Assembly: GCA_023404675.1 (NCBI GenBank) | Contig: JAEYAW010000018.1 | Location: 124,001 to 188,000 of the forward strand | DNA: 64,000 nucleotides | Direction: 5' to 3' | Origin: Pseudomonadota bacterium | GTDB taxonomy: Bacteria > Pseudomonadota > Alphaproteobacteria > Rhizobiales > Xanthobacteraceae | Part shown: positions 35,538 through 44,429 of the stretch, piece after piece | Numbering within the stretch: position 1 is the stretch's first letter | How the letters are laid out: every line of letters begins with the position of its first letter | Translations under genes and position numbers: made by a program | Notes under the pieces: model-generated | The model's input: only the letters and a program-made list of their open reading frames with translations | Database searches by the model: none | What the model was told of the DNA's origin: nothing

Positions 35538-37832
35538 ATGCAGGGCGTGAGCATGCAGTTTTTTTCTTTCCCGGACTATTCCAGCCTCACGCCAACTCCG
35601 CCGGCACGCCGAGAACAACGCGTCGGCGGCTGCCTTGTCGCCATCGTCGCCGTGACCGCAGCTTGGGCGACTACGTCCTTCGACGCGTTGGCCCAGACTG
35701 CACCCGATGCATCGATGCTGCCACCTGTCGTTGTCACCCCGCCCAGCCAACGCTCCCAGGCGCGATCGACACGCCCTGCCGGGCGACCCCGGTCCCGCCC
35801 AGCCGAAGTTGCTTCAGGCGCTGGCGCTACTTCTTCGGGACAGTCGTCGGGCGCAGCCACAACACCCGGCCGGAACGATCTCTCGTCGGCCGCCGCCGCA
35901 CTGCCGGCCGCGAGCACCGTCATCACCGCCGCCGAGATCGGCCGCGCGCCGTTCGCGACTTACGGCGATCTGTTTCGCTCCCAGCCCGGCTTCTACGTCG
36001 CCGATTTCGGACAGGGCGGCATCGGTTACGGGCTCGCCATGCGCGGCTTCACCGACGCCGAGCATGGCCGCGACATCGCCTATTTCATCGACGGCGTGCC
36101 GCTGAACGTCGTCTCCTCGCCGCATACGCCGAATTATGCGGACCTCAACCTTCTGATCCCGGAGACGGTGAAGCGCATCGATATCATCCGAGGTCCCTTC
36201 TCGGTGGAATACGGCGATTCCAACCTCGGCGGCTCGGTGAATATCACGACCAAGCAGTCCGAACCCTTCGCCAGCGCCTCGCTGTCCGGCGGCTCGTTCG
36301 GCACGATCCGTGGGCTCGGCACCTTCAGCCGCGAAGGCGGCGATGTTGTTCCCTACCTCGCCTGGGAGGGCTTTCACACCGAAGGCTATCGCGACAACAG
36401 CTGGATCGACCGCTACAACGCCTTCAACAAGGTGACGCTCCCGGTCTCGACCGATGGCACGCTGTCGCTGCGCGCGCAGGCCTACGGGACGGAATTCGGA
36501 TCGCCGAGCTATATCAGCCGCGATGCCGTGCAATCCGGCGCTCTCCCCGCCACGGCCGCCGTGAACCCGGCCGATGGCGGCAACCGCTATTCACAAAGTC
36601 TCGTCGCGAACTACAGCGGCGGCGAGCGCGATCAGGAACTGCGCCTTACGCTTTACGGCAGCCACGACCTGTTCAACCGCTATTCGGACTTCGGCGGCGG
36701 CCAGCGCTGGCAGCAGGACGACCGCACCACGGCGGGCGGCACGGTGCGCAAGGAATGGACCGGGGCGATCGGCGGACAGTTGCCGGTGCAGTTTCTTGTC
36801 GGCGGCAACTGGCGCACCGACCTTATCGAGACCTTTCAGGGACGCACCTTCGCGCGGGCCTTGACGCTGCCGCAAAGCAGCCTCGGCATCGAGCAGACCA
36901 ATATCGCAGGTTTCGCGCAACTCCAGATCAAGCCGACCGACTGGCTGAAGCTGACGGGCGGCACCCGTTACGACCAGTTTTTCTACGATCTGACCGATCA
37001 CTTCACGCCAACAAACTCGCAGACCTACCAGCCGGGCGTGCTGAGCCCGAAAGGCGGCATTTCGATCTCGCCGACCTCGTGGCTCGATCTCTATGCAAAC
37101 TATGGCGAAGGCTTTCGCAGCGTCGACGCCGCGCTAGAACTGATCGGCAATCCCGGAATCAGGCCGTTCAAGATCAGGAGTCGTGAAGCCGGCGTCCAGT
37201 TCAAGTTCGAGCGCTTCAGCTTTCTGGCGGACGCGTGGACGACCACATCCGAGAACGAAGCCTATCAGCCGGCCCCCGGTCTGCCGGTGACGCTGCTCGG
37301 CCGCGCCAGACGCGAAGGCTTCGATCTCGATGCGCGGTTCGACGCGATGAAAAACACAGACGCGACCGTCACCGTGTTCGCCAACTATGGCCAGATCCGC
37401 GCGACGCTGCTCGACAGCGCGCCGTCCTTCTACGTGCCGAACGTGCCGGACTATATCGCCAATGTCGGCGTCAGCTTCGACATCGCCACATGGAACGCCG
37501 AGCGTCTCTCCGGCACCGCATTCGTCACCTTCGTCGGACGCAAGTATCTGACTCAGGACGGCCAGTTGGCCACCTCGCCCTATTCCCGCTTCACGGGCCG
37601 CGTGGTCTATACATGGCCTGACGGCTGGAGCGCGTTCACGCAGGCCACATGGTATCCCGGCGACCGGACCAGCGAGATCGCCATCAACTTCGGGGACGTG
37701 GCCAATGCATCGTCGGCGGATATCTACACCAGCCCCGTCCCGGAACTGAACGTTCGCATGGGATTGAGCTATCGCATCCCCGTTTCAAGCGCGATGGCTG
37801 CGCTTCCGAAGGCGAAGATGGTGGTGGAATAA
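35538..37832 (+). CDS. TonB-dependent outer-membrane receptor, probably for nickel
   Basis: A 764-residue TonB-dependent receptor. A long N-terminus with a hydrophobic signal (V-A-I-V-A-V-T-A-A-W-A) is followed by a TonB box-like L-P-P-V-V-V-T-P-P (about residues 60-68), a proline/serine-rich linker, the plug (about 120-235: I-D-G-V-P-L, then R-I-D-I-I-R-G-P-F-S-V-E-Y-G-D) and a 22-strand barrel. The barrel ends with a C-terminal segment N-V-R-M-G-L-S-Y-R-I-P followed by an extra tail of about 20 residues. A perfect NikR operator upstream makes nickel (free or chelated) the likely substrate; TonB-fed nickel uptake is known for FrpB4 in Helicobacter. ATG 35553 has a better ribosome binding site and is an alternative start. 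Confidence 0.9.
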   Translation: MQGVSMQFFSFPDYSSLTPTPPARREQRVGGCLVAIVAVTAAWATTSFDALAQTAPDASMLPPVVVTPPSQRSQARSTRPAGRPRSRPAEVASGAGATSSGQSSGAATTPGRNDLSSAAAALPAASTVITAAEIGRAPFATYGDLFRSQPGFYVADFGQGGIGYGLAMRGFTDAEHGRDIAYFIDGVPLNVVSSPHTPNYADLNLLIPETVKRIDIIRGPFSVEYGDSNLGGSVNITTKQSEPFASASLSGGSFGTIRGLGTFSREGGDVVPYLAWEGFHTEGYRDNSWIDRYNAFNKVTLPVSTDGTLSLRAQAYGTEFGSPSYISRDAVQSGALPATAAVNPADGGNRYSQSLVANYSGGERDQELRLTLYGSHDLFNRYSDFGGGQRWQQDDRTTAGGTVRKEWTGAIGGQLPVQFLVGGNWRTDLIETFQGRTFARALTLPQSSLGIEQTNIAGFAQLQIKPTDWLKLTGGTRYDQFFYDLTDHFTPTNSQTYQPGVLSPKGGISISPTSWLDLYANYGEGFRSVDAALELIGNPGIRPFKIRSREAGVQFKFERFSFLADAWTTTSENEAYQPAPGLPVTLLGRARREGFDLDARFDAMKNTDATVTVFANYGQIRATLLDSAPSFYVPNVPDYIANVGVSFDIATWNAERLSGTAFVTFVGRKYLTQDGQLATSPYSRFTGRVVYTWPDGWSAFTQATWYPGDRTSEIAINFGDVANASSADIYTSPVPELNVRMGLSYRIPVSSAMAALPKAKMVVE

Positions 37833-37884
37833 CGACGGCTCCCTCGCCCCACATGACTCGGGCTGACAACAGGCCGCAAACAAC

Positions 37885-37907
37885 ATGGCCGGGACGAACC
37901 CGGCCAT
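37885..37907. terminator. Hairpin between the receptor and the Liv-type operon
   Basis: Perfect 9-base stem ATGGCCGGG (37885-37893) / CCCGGCCAT (37899-37907), loop ACGAA. No clear T-run, but its place between two convergent transcripts suggests a bidirectional terminator. Confidence 0.6.
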
Positions 37908-37940
37908 CGTATCAACCTTCCGTTCCGATCCAGAAAAAAC

Positions 37941-38651
37941 TTAAGGCGCGAGATAGCGCAGCAGCATCGGATCGTTGCGCACCTGCTCCGACGGGCCGGA
38001 CATGGCGACCCGGCCACGGTCGAGCACATAGGCGATATCCGCGACACGGAGCGCGAGTTCGAGGTGCTGCTCGACCACGATGATCGCGATATCGTTCTTG
38101 AGCGCCTTGAGCCGATCGGTGATCTCCTCGATCACGCCGATCCACACGCCCTCCGTCGGCTCGTCGAGCAGCAGGATCTTCGGATCCGACAGCAGCGCGC
38201 GTGCGATCGCCAGCATCTTGCGCTCGCCGCCTGACAACGTGCCTGCCGCCTGATCCAGCCGCGTACCGAGCTTGGGGAAAATCTCCAGCACGCGGTCAAT
38301 CGCGCCGGGATCTCGGTTGGTCAGCGCACCGACCGCGAGGTTGTCGCGGATCGACAGCCGCGCGAACACCGCGTGTTCCTGCGGCACATAGGCAAAACCC
38401 TGCCGGATGCGCTGCTCGGTCGGCAGAGCACTCACGTCGCGGCCATCGAGCTGGACCGATCCGCCGATCAGCGGCAACTCGCCGATGATCGACTTCATCA
38501 GCGTGGTCTTGCCCGCACCGTTGCGGCCGAGGATCGCCACCCCGCCGCGCCATGGCGCCGACAGGCTGACATCGAACAGCACCTGGCTCCGGCCGTACCC
38601 GGAGCTGACATTCTTCACCTGGAGGAAATCGTCGTCAGACACGGCGGACAT
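37941..38651 (-). CDS. livF: Branched-chain/amide-type ABC transporter ATPase (LivF type)
   Basis: A 236-residue LivF-type ATPase. Walker A G-R-N-G-A-G-K-T-T, signature L-S-G-G-E-R-K-M-L, Walker B I-L-L-L-D-E-P-T-E-G, and H-loop V-V-E-Q-H. It is the last gene of a five-gene importer on the minus strand and overlaps the end of the LivG-type gene by 17 bases. Since an amidase gene leads the operon, the cargo is probably an amide or urea-like compound rather than leucine. Confidence 0.88.
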   Translation of the reverse strand: MSAVSDDDFLQVKNVSSGYGRSQVLFDVSLSAPWRGGVAILGRNGAGKTTLMKSIIGELPLIGGSVQLDGRDVSALPTEQRIRQGFAYVPQEHAVFARLSIRDNLAVGALTNRDPGAIDRVLEIFPKLGTRLDQAAGTLSGGERKMLAIARALLSDPKILLLDEPTEGVWIGVIEEITDRLKALKNDIAIIVVEQHLELALRVADIAYVLDRGRVAMSGPSEQVRNDPMLLRYLAP

Positions 38652-39369
38652 AGACCTCCTGAACCTTCTGGCTGTTCTGGATATCCTGAACCGTGCCCGC
38701 CTCGATCACCGTGCCCTGGTCGAGCACGGTCAGGCGGTCGCAGATATCACGGATGAAATCGAGATCGTGTTCGACGATCACCAGCGAGCAGCGTTGCTTG
38801 ATCGGCTGAAGCAATTCGCCTGTCACGCGGCGCTCTTCGAGACTCATGCCGCCGGTCGGCTCGTCCAGCAGCAGCAGCTTGGGCTCCGAGGCCAGCGCCA
38901 TGGCGATCTCGAGCCACTGCTGCTGCCCGTGAGACAACGCCGCCGCGGAGTCCTGAGCGCGATCGACAAGACGAAACTGTTCCAGCATTCCCATCACCCG
39001 CTCGTGCAGCGCGCGCCGGGTACGGGACAGCAGCAGGCTTGTCAGCGACGTCTGTCCCTGCAGTGCGAGCAGGATATTGTCGTACAGCGTCAGCGACGGC
39101 AGCACGGCGGTGATCTGGAATTTCAGGCTCATGCCGGCGCGCGCCCGCTCGGCCGGCGTCGCATAGGTGATGTCCTTGCCGTCGAACGTGACGGTGCCCT
39201 CGGTCGGCGTCTCGGCGCCGGCGATGCACTTCATCAGCGTGCTCTTGCCGGATCCGTTCGGACCGATCAGGCCGTGAAATTCATTGTGGTTCACAGTCAG
39301 GGCCGCGCCGTTGAGCGCGGTGAGCTGGCCGAAAACCTTCTTGATGTTACGGGCTTCGAGAAGAGGCAT
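38635..39369 (-). CDS. livG: Branched-chain/amide-type ABC transporter ATPase (LivG type)
   Basis: A 244-residue LivG-type ATPase. Walker A G-P-N-G-S-G-K-S-T, L-S-H-G-Q-Q-Q-W-L signature as in urea/amide-type UrtD proteins, Walker B L-L-L-L-D-E-P-T-G-G-M, H-loop I-V-E-H-D. The L-S-H-G-Q signature rather than L-S-Y-G favours the urea/amide branch. ATG 39369 is used; an ATG at 39375 (M-I-M) would overlap the LivM stop by 4 bases and is equally possible. Confidence 0.88.
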   Translation of the reverse strand: MPLLEARNIKKVFGQLTALNGAALTVNHNEFHGLIGPNGSGKSTLMKCIAGAETPTEGTVTFDGKDITYATPAERARAGMSLKFQITAVLPSLTLYDNILLALQGQTSLTSLLLSRTRRALHERVMGMLEQFRLVDRAQDSAAALSHGQQQWLEIAMALASEPKLLLLDEPTGGMSLEERRVTGELLQPIKQRCSLVIVEHDLDFIRDICDRLTVLDQGTVIEAGTVQDIQNSQKVQEVYVRRV

Positions 39370-39371
39370 GA

Positions 39372-40403
39372 TCATTCGCCTTTGGGCGGGCGCCCGAAGC
39401 TGCCGATCCGCTCGCGCTCGGAGAGGATCAGACTGGTGAGGCCCGCCGGGCGGAACAGGATGACGAGAAGCAGCAGAAGACCGAGAATGATCGGCCAGAT
39501 ATCCTGATAGCTGTTGGACAGCCAGAAGCTCACCGACTCGATGACGATGGCGCCGATCACAGCGCCGATCAGCGTGCCGGAGCCGCCGAACAGCACGTAG
39601 AGCACCACCTGCGTGGAGAACACCACGCCGAGCATGTTCGGCCAGACGAACCCCTCGTGGAAGGCGTAGAGGCTTCCCGACAGTCCCGCGACCGCGCCCG
39701 CAAAGGAGAAAATAATCGCCTTCAGGTGCTGCACCTTGTAGCCGAAGAACGCGATACGCTGTTCGTTCTCGCGAAGGCCCGCCAGCGCGAGGCCAAACTG
39801 TGAGCGCACGATGAAACGACACAGCAGATACACGACGACAAGAAAGCCGAGCGCCATGTAGTAGAACACCGGTCCCTCGCCGAGATCGGTATCCCCGATG
39901 CTGAGCATCGGAAACGAGGGAATGCCGTTCTGACCACCGAGATAGTACCAGCCCCGCGCCAGCCGGTCGGCGGCGTAGGAACCCGTCAGGGTCCCGAGCG
40001 ACACGAAGATCACGCTGGCCGGCGTGCGGCCCAGCAAAAGAAACCCGCCGAGCAGGAGCGCGAACGTAAAGCCGATCAGAATGCCCGCGGGCAACGTCAG
40101 AAAAATCGACGAGATGTTCAGATCCCGTCCGAGAAGGGCCATGCCATAGCCGGCGGCGCCGAAAAACAGCGCCTGACCAAAGCTCATGATGCCCGCAAAG
40201 CCCCAGACCAGATCAAACGACAGCGCGAACAGGCACAGGATCAGCACGCGTGTGGCGAACACGGTGAGATAATCCTGCAGCACCAGCGGGGCCAGGAGCG
40301 CGACCGCAAAGACGACCAGTTCAAGAATGAAGAGAACCTGCAATCGCCTGGGCGCTGCGGCGGCGGGGGACGCGGAATGGGCGAGCGTTGGTGGTTCTGT
40401 CAT
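39372..40403 (-). CDS. livM: Branched-chain/amide-type ABC permease (LivM type)
   Basis: A 343-residue LivM-type permease with about ten membrane helices. F-D-L-V-W-G-F-A-G-I-M-S-F-G-Q-A-L-F-F-G-A-A-G-Y is the conserved second-helix motif (given spaced), and R-E-N-E-Q-R-I-A-F-F-G-Y marks the cytoplasmic coupling loop. It pairs with the LivH-type permease. 69 bases separate it from the binding-protein gene upstream. Confidence 0.88.
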   Translation of the reverse strand: MTEPPTLAHSASPAAAAPRRLQVLFILELVVFAVALLAPLVLQDYLTVFATRVLILCLFALSFDLVWGFAGIMSFGQALFFGAAGYGMALLGRDLNISSIFLTLPAGILIGFTFALLLGGFLLLGRTPASVIFVSLGTLTGSYAADRLARGWYYLGGQNGIPSFPMLSIGDTDLGEGPVFYYMALGFLVVVYLLCRFIVRSQFGLALAGLRENEQRIAFFGYKVQHLKAIIFSFAGAVAGLSGSLYAFHEGFVWPNMLGVVFSTQVVLYVLFGGSGTLIGAVIGAIVIESVSFWLSNSYQDIWPIILGLLLLLVILFRPAGLTSLILSERERIGSFGRPPKGE

Positions 40404-40472
40404 GGAAAACCTAAAAGGAGAGAACGTCAGGACGGCGGCGCTGACCGCCGTCCTCTCGCCTGCTAGAGCAAA

Positions 40473-41684
40473 TCAGCATTCCTTCGGATCGACGAGCCCG
40501 TTGCTGCGCGCGACGATCTCGTAGTTTCCGTTCTTGGCGACCGCCGTGTACATGTTCATCTTGCAGTGGCGCTTGCCCGGAACCATCTCGGCCGGGCCGC
40601 CCGGACCTTCCGCGACCTTGGCGTGATCGAGCGCCGCGGCGACCGCATCACGATCGACCTTGCCCGCTTCCTTCACCGCCGCTTCCCACAGCTTCAGGGC
40701 GCGCCATGTGCCGGTCGCGGCGCTGCCCGCCGCGAACAGGAAGGTGCCGGGAAACTGCTTGTCGTACTCCGCCTGGATCTTGGCGCTGACCGGATCGTCC
40801 TTGGTCAGAACCTTGAAATAGTCGAGGCAGCTCGCAAGACCCTCGATCTCGGCCGGCTGGTTGATGCCGAGCGTGTTCTCATCATAGTACACGCAGGCCA
40901 GACGGCCGCCGTTCTTGAGGAAGCCGGCTTCCGACAGTTGCTTGAAGAACGGACCCACGCCCGGCGGGATGATGGTGTTGAACACCACGTCAACCTTGTT
41001 CGAGATCACGCGGTTGACGGTGGAGGAGAAATCCACCTGATCCAGCGGATAATATTCCTCGAACACCACCTCGCCGCCGTTGGACTCGATCACCTTGCGG
41101 GCGTAGGCGTTCAGCGTGTGCGGCCAGACATAGTTGGCGCTCGGCAGCGCGAACTTCTTGCCGCCGTTCTTGATCAGCCAGGGAATGAACTCGTCGCACT
41201 GCTGGGCCGGCGTCGGGCCGGTGCAGAACAGATACGGCGTGCACTCCTTGCCTTCATAAAGCTGCGGATAGATGTAGAGCGTCTTGCCGCGCGCCACGAT
41301 GACGTCCTTAATCGCGTTGCGCATCGAGGAGGTGATGCCGCCGATCACGAGATCGACCTTGTCGCGCTGGATCAGCTTGCGCACGTTGCCGACCGCCACG
41401 GATTCGTTCGATGCCGTATCCTCGATGAACAGTTCGATCGGCCGGCCGAGAATTCCGCCGGCCGCGTTGATTTCCTTCACCACCATCTTGGCGACGTTGG
41501 CGTCGGCGTTGCCGGCGTATCCGATCGGCCCGGTAAGGTCGGTCGCGATGCCGACCTTGATCGGCGCCGCGGCGGCATTGGCCCAGTCCGGCCGGATCAC
41601 CCAGCTGCCGACACCGGTTGCGATCGCCGTGGAAGCGAAGGCGAAGTTGCCGAGAAATCGTCGGCGGTTCATATCATAGACCAT
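40473..41684 (-). CDS. Periplasmic amide/urea-type binding protein with Tat signal
   Basis: A 403-residue family 1 binding protein (Peripla_BP_6). It starts with a twin-arginine signal (M-N-R-R-R-F-L-G-N-F) and a hydrophobic stretch, cleavage near A-N-A-A-A. The mature protein begins I-K-V-G-I-A-T-D-L-T-G-P-I-G-Y, and P-A-Q-Q-C-D-E-F-I-P-W-L with Y-V-W-P-H-T-L matches the FmdD/UrtA short-chain amide and urea branch. It delivers the ligand to the LivH/LivM permease. AAGGGG lies 7 bases before ATG 41684. Confidence 0.86.
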   Translation of the reverse strand: MVYDMNRRRFLGNFAFASTAIATGVGSWVIRPDWANAAAAPIKVGIATDLTGPIGYAGNADANVAKMVVKEINAAGGILGRPIELFIEDTASNESVAVGNVRKLIQRDKVDLVIGGITSSMRNAIKDVIVARGKTLYIYPQLYEGKECTPYLFCTGPTPAQQCDEFIPWLIKNGGKKFALPSANYVWPHTLNAYARKVIESNGGEVVFEEYYPLDQVDFSSTVNRVISNKVDVVFNTIIPPGVGPFFKQLSEAGFLKNGGRLACVYYDENTLGINQPAEIEGLASCLDYFKVLTKDDPVSAKIQAEYDKQFPGTFLFAAGSAATGTWRALKLWEAAVKEAGKVDRDAVAAALDHAKVAEGPGGPAEMVPGKRHCKMNMYTAVAKNGNYEIVARSNGLVDPKEC

Positions 41685-41686
41685 AA

Positions 41687-42544
41687 CTAGACCCCTTTTC
41701 CGGAGATAAGGCCGTTCGGCCGGAACTTGACGAAAGCAATCGCGAGAACAAACACCAGGACGTCCGCGACCACGGGAGAGATCACCCAGGGCAACGCGGC
41801 GCTCAGCGTCCCGATCACGGCTCCGCCTGCGACTGGCCCGGCAAACGATCCGACGCCGCCGACCATCACCGCGACAAAACCCTGAATGAGAAAGCGGATG
41901 CCGAGGTCCGCGAACAGCGAGAACACCGGCACGATCAGCGCGCCTGCAAGGCCGGCGAGCGCCGCCCCGAACGCGAACGTCACGCCATAGATCGCGTTGG
42001 TGGAGATTCCGGAGGCACGCGCCAGCGACGGATTCTCCAGCGAGGCGCGGATGCGAAGCCCGAACGAGGTGCGCGACAGCAACAGATAGCTGCCCACCAT
42101 CACCAGCGCGGTCACGATAATGATCGTGAAGCGCCAGGCGGAAAAGTGCATCGAACCCACGGCGATCGAGCCGCCGATCGGCTCGGGCACGGAAAGATAG
42201 AGGCCGCCGATCAGGCTGCGCACGACCTCGCGAATGATGAGACCGAGCGCGTAGGTTCCCAGCATCGCGACAATCGGCGCGACATAGAACCGCCGCACCA
42301 CCAGCCGCTCCAGAATGAACCCGATCGCACCAACCACGAAAGGCGCGGCGATCATCCCCATCCAGATCGGCAGTCCCGCCGTATAGGCGAGGTAGGTGAC
42401 GTAGCCGCCCAGCAGAACGAACTCGCCTTGCGCAAAATTGAAGATCCCCATCATGCTGGCGATAATCCCGAGACCCAGCACGACCAGAACGACGATCGCG
42501 CCGAAGCTCAGGATCTCAAACAGCGCCATCACAAGATTTTCCAT
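41687..42544 (-). CDS. livH: Branched-chain/amide-type ABC permease (LivH type)
   Basis: A 285-residue LivH-type permease with about eight helices. G-L-G-I-I-A-S-M-M-G-I-F-N-F-A-Q-G-E-F is the hallmark N-A-Q-G-E-type motif. R-A-S-L-E-N-P-S-L-A-R-A-S-G-I is the coupling loop. Ends 2 bases before the binding-protein start, so the importer genes are one transcript. 172 bases with two hairpins separate it from the amidase. Confidence 0.88.
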   Translation of the reverse strand: MENLVMALFEILSFGAIVVLVVLGLGIIASMMGIFNFAQGEFVLLGGYVTYLAYTAGLPIWMGMIAAPFVVGAIGFILERLVVRRFYVAPIVAMLGTYALGLIIREVVRSLIGGLYLSVPEPIGGSIAVGSMHFSAWRFTIIIVTALVMVGSYLLLSRTSFGLRIRASLENPSLARASGISTNAIYGVTFAFGAALAGLAGALIVPVFSLFADLGIRFLIQGFVAVMVGGVGSFAGPVAGGAVIGTLSAALPWVISPVVADVLVFVLAIAFVKFRPNGLISGKGV

Positions 42545-42624
42545 GCGGCCGTCTATCGTCCTACTGAGCGTTCACATTTCCTACAGGCCGTTTCCACCGA
42601 AACGACGCCGCTCGGCCACTGCCC

Positions 42625-42701
42625 GGAGCCGATCCACATGCCACCCCGGCGTGGATTGGCTCCGAAACAACTCCCTGGATCGGCGGCGCAGACGCGCCGC
42701 C
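42625..42701 (-). other. Two hairpins between amidase and the importer genes
   Basis: Hairpin 1: 13-base arms GGAGCCGATCCAC (42625-42637) and GTGGATTGGCTCC (42651-42663), 12 of 13 paired. Hairpin 2: perfect 8-base arms GGCGGCGC (42682-42689) and GCGCCGCC (42694-42701), loop AGAC. Both lie downstream of the amidase stop. They lack T-runs and could be partial terminators or mRNA-stabilising elements. Confidence 0.6.
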
Positions 42702-42716
42702 TATCCTCGTTCGAAA

Positions 42717-44237
42717 TTACATGGTCTTCCAGTCGCCGGACTGTTCGAAAGCATGAGCGGCACGATAGATTGTGCTTTCAGCAAAATGCTTGCCGATCAG
42801 CATCAGCCCGACCGGAAGCCCGTCGACCATGCCGCAGGGCAGAGACATCGCCGGATGGTGGCTGATGTCGAAGGGCGAGGTGTTGGCGATCATCTCAAGG
42901 CCCCGCGCGACATACTCCTCTCGGCTCGCGTCCGGCGCGGGGAGCGGCGTCGCCTTCATCGGCGTGGTCGGCATCAGCAGCAGATCGTAGCTGTCGAGCG
43001 CCTTGTCGTAGGCGGCAGCGATGCGGCGGGAGATGTTGACCGCCTTGCCGTAGTAGCGTGGCCCGAACTGGCGGTTGATGTAAGTTCCGAGCAGCATCAT
43101 CAATTTGAGCGTCTCGGAAAGCGAGTCCGCCTGTCCGCGCCAGCCGCGGTGATATCCCATCAGCGAGGTGGAATAGAGATCGTTGCGGCTGAGTCCGTAG
43201 CCGTCACCGATCATCATCGTTGCAGTCAGGCCTTCCGCGCCGATCGGCGTCCACACCGCGCCCGCGATCAAATGCGACGGGATGGAGATTTCCTCGACGA
43301 CCGCTCCGAGGCTGGCAAGCCGCTTGGCCGCTTCCCTCACGCTTTCGTTGACGGCCGCCTCGGCGCCAACCTGCTCGAAGCCTTCCTTCACGATGCCGAT
43401 CTTCATGCCCTTGATGTCACCGCCGAGCGCCTTGGTGTAGTCGTCCACCTTCGGCGCGCGGATGCGCGGATCGTAACCATCGTCGCCGGCGAGCACCTCA
43501 AGCATCAGGGCGTTGTCGGCAACACTCGCCGTGATCGGGCCGGTATGGTCAACATAGATCTCGATCGGCATGATGCCCGTGTAGGGAACGAGGCCCCAGG
43601 TCGGCTTCATGCCGTAGGTGCCGCAGAACGACGACGGCATGCGGATCGATCCGCCCTGATCACCACCGATCGCCATATCGACTTCGCCCAGCGACACCAG
43701 CACGCCGCTGCCCGACGAGGAGCCGCCGGCGGAATAACCCATCTTGTGAGGATTATGGACGGGGCCGGTGGAGTTGGTGTGGCTGCCACCGGACAGGCAG
43801 AACAATTCACAGTGGGCCTTGCCGACGATTTCCGCACCCGCATCCAGCAGCCGGGTCACGATGGTCGCGTCGAAATTCGGAACATAGCCCTCAAGTGTGG
43901 ATGAGCCGTTCATCATCGGCACGCCGGCGAGCATGACGTTGTCCTTCAACGCCACCGTCTTGCCTTTCAGCTTGCCGCTCTCGGCCCCCTTCACGCTCGT
44001 CTTGTAATACCAGGCGTTGCGGGGGTTTTCTTCAGGCCCCGGACGATAGCCGGGCGTGCGCGGATATTTCACCACCGGAATTTCGTCAGGCATCGCCGCG
44101 ACGAGATTGTAGGCGTCGATCGAGCCCTGCATCAGACCGAGAAACGAACCCACGTCCGCGTCTGTGAGAGACAGACCCAGTTCCATGGCAACGGATTGCA
44201 GGTCATCAGGGGTTGGCAGCGATACTGGCTTGGACAC
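42717..44237 (-). CDS. Amidase signature family amidohydrolase
   Basis: A 506-residue amidase. The Ser-cisSer-Lys triad is visible: Lys98 in A-L-K-D-N, the cis-Ser in S-A-G-G-S-S-S-G-S-G (about 173), and the nucleophile Ser197 in G-G-D-Q-G-G-S-I-R-M-P. It cleaves a carboxamide to acid and ammonia in the cytoplasm. It resembles the aliphatic/aryl amidases that sit beside nitrile or amide transporters. GTG 44237 is chosen: AGGAAGCC precedes it and the sequence S-K-P-V-S-L-P-T follows; ATG 44282 would add 15 unrelated residues. It sits upstream of the Liv-type importer, which suggests uptake and hydrolysis of the same amide. Confidence 0.88.
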   Translation of the reverse strand: MSKPVSLPTPDDLQSVAMELGLSLTDADVGSFLGLMQGSIDAYNLVAAMPDEIPVVKYPRTPGYRPGPEENPRNAWYYKTSVKGAESGKLKGKTVALKDNVMLAGVPMMNGSSTLEGYVPNFDATIVTRLLDAGAEIVGKAHCELFCLSGGSHTNSTGPVHNPHKMGYSAGGSSSGSGVLVSLGEVDMAIGGDQGGSIRMPSSFCGTYGMKPTWGLVPYTGIMPIEIYVDHTGPITASVADNALMLEVLAGDDGYDPRIRAPKVDDYTKALGGDIKGMKIGIVKEGFEQVGAEAAVNESVREAAKRLASLGAVVEEISIPSHLIAGAVWTPIGAEGLTATMMIGDGYGLSRNDLYSTSLMGYHRGWRGQADSLSETLKLMMLLGTYINRQFGPRYYGKAVNISRRIAAAYDKALDSYDLLLMPTTPMKATPLPAPDASREEYVARGLEMIANTSPFDISHHPAMSLPCGMVDGLPVGLMLIGKHFAESTIYRAAHAFEQSGDWKTM

Positions 44238-44429
44238 GGCTTCCTCGCAAAGGAATAGTGTTGTCGGGCGGGACCGGCGCATTCCTTTTCACAGCAGAGC
44301 CACCCGGGGGCCTGCTGCATAAATTCGGAGCACGTCAGCGATGTGCCCACATAAGAAACAGAAATATTTTCTTTTTCAAGTATTTTCTCGCGACAATTTT
44401 GGGCGCTGCCCGATCCGGGGCATTTCTAC

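Noticed and set aside
30060..37832. Recently acquired island
   Set aside because: Base composition and codon use look like the neighbours and no integrase, tRNA or direct repeats flank the nickel locus.
37941..42544. True leucine/isoleucine/valine importer
   Set aside because: The binding protein resembles FmdD/UrtA and the genes follow an amidase, so an amide or urea-like cargo is more likely; Liv names are kept only for subunit type.
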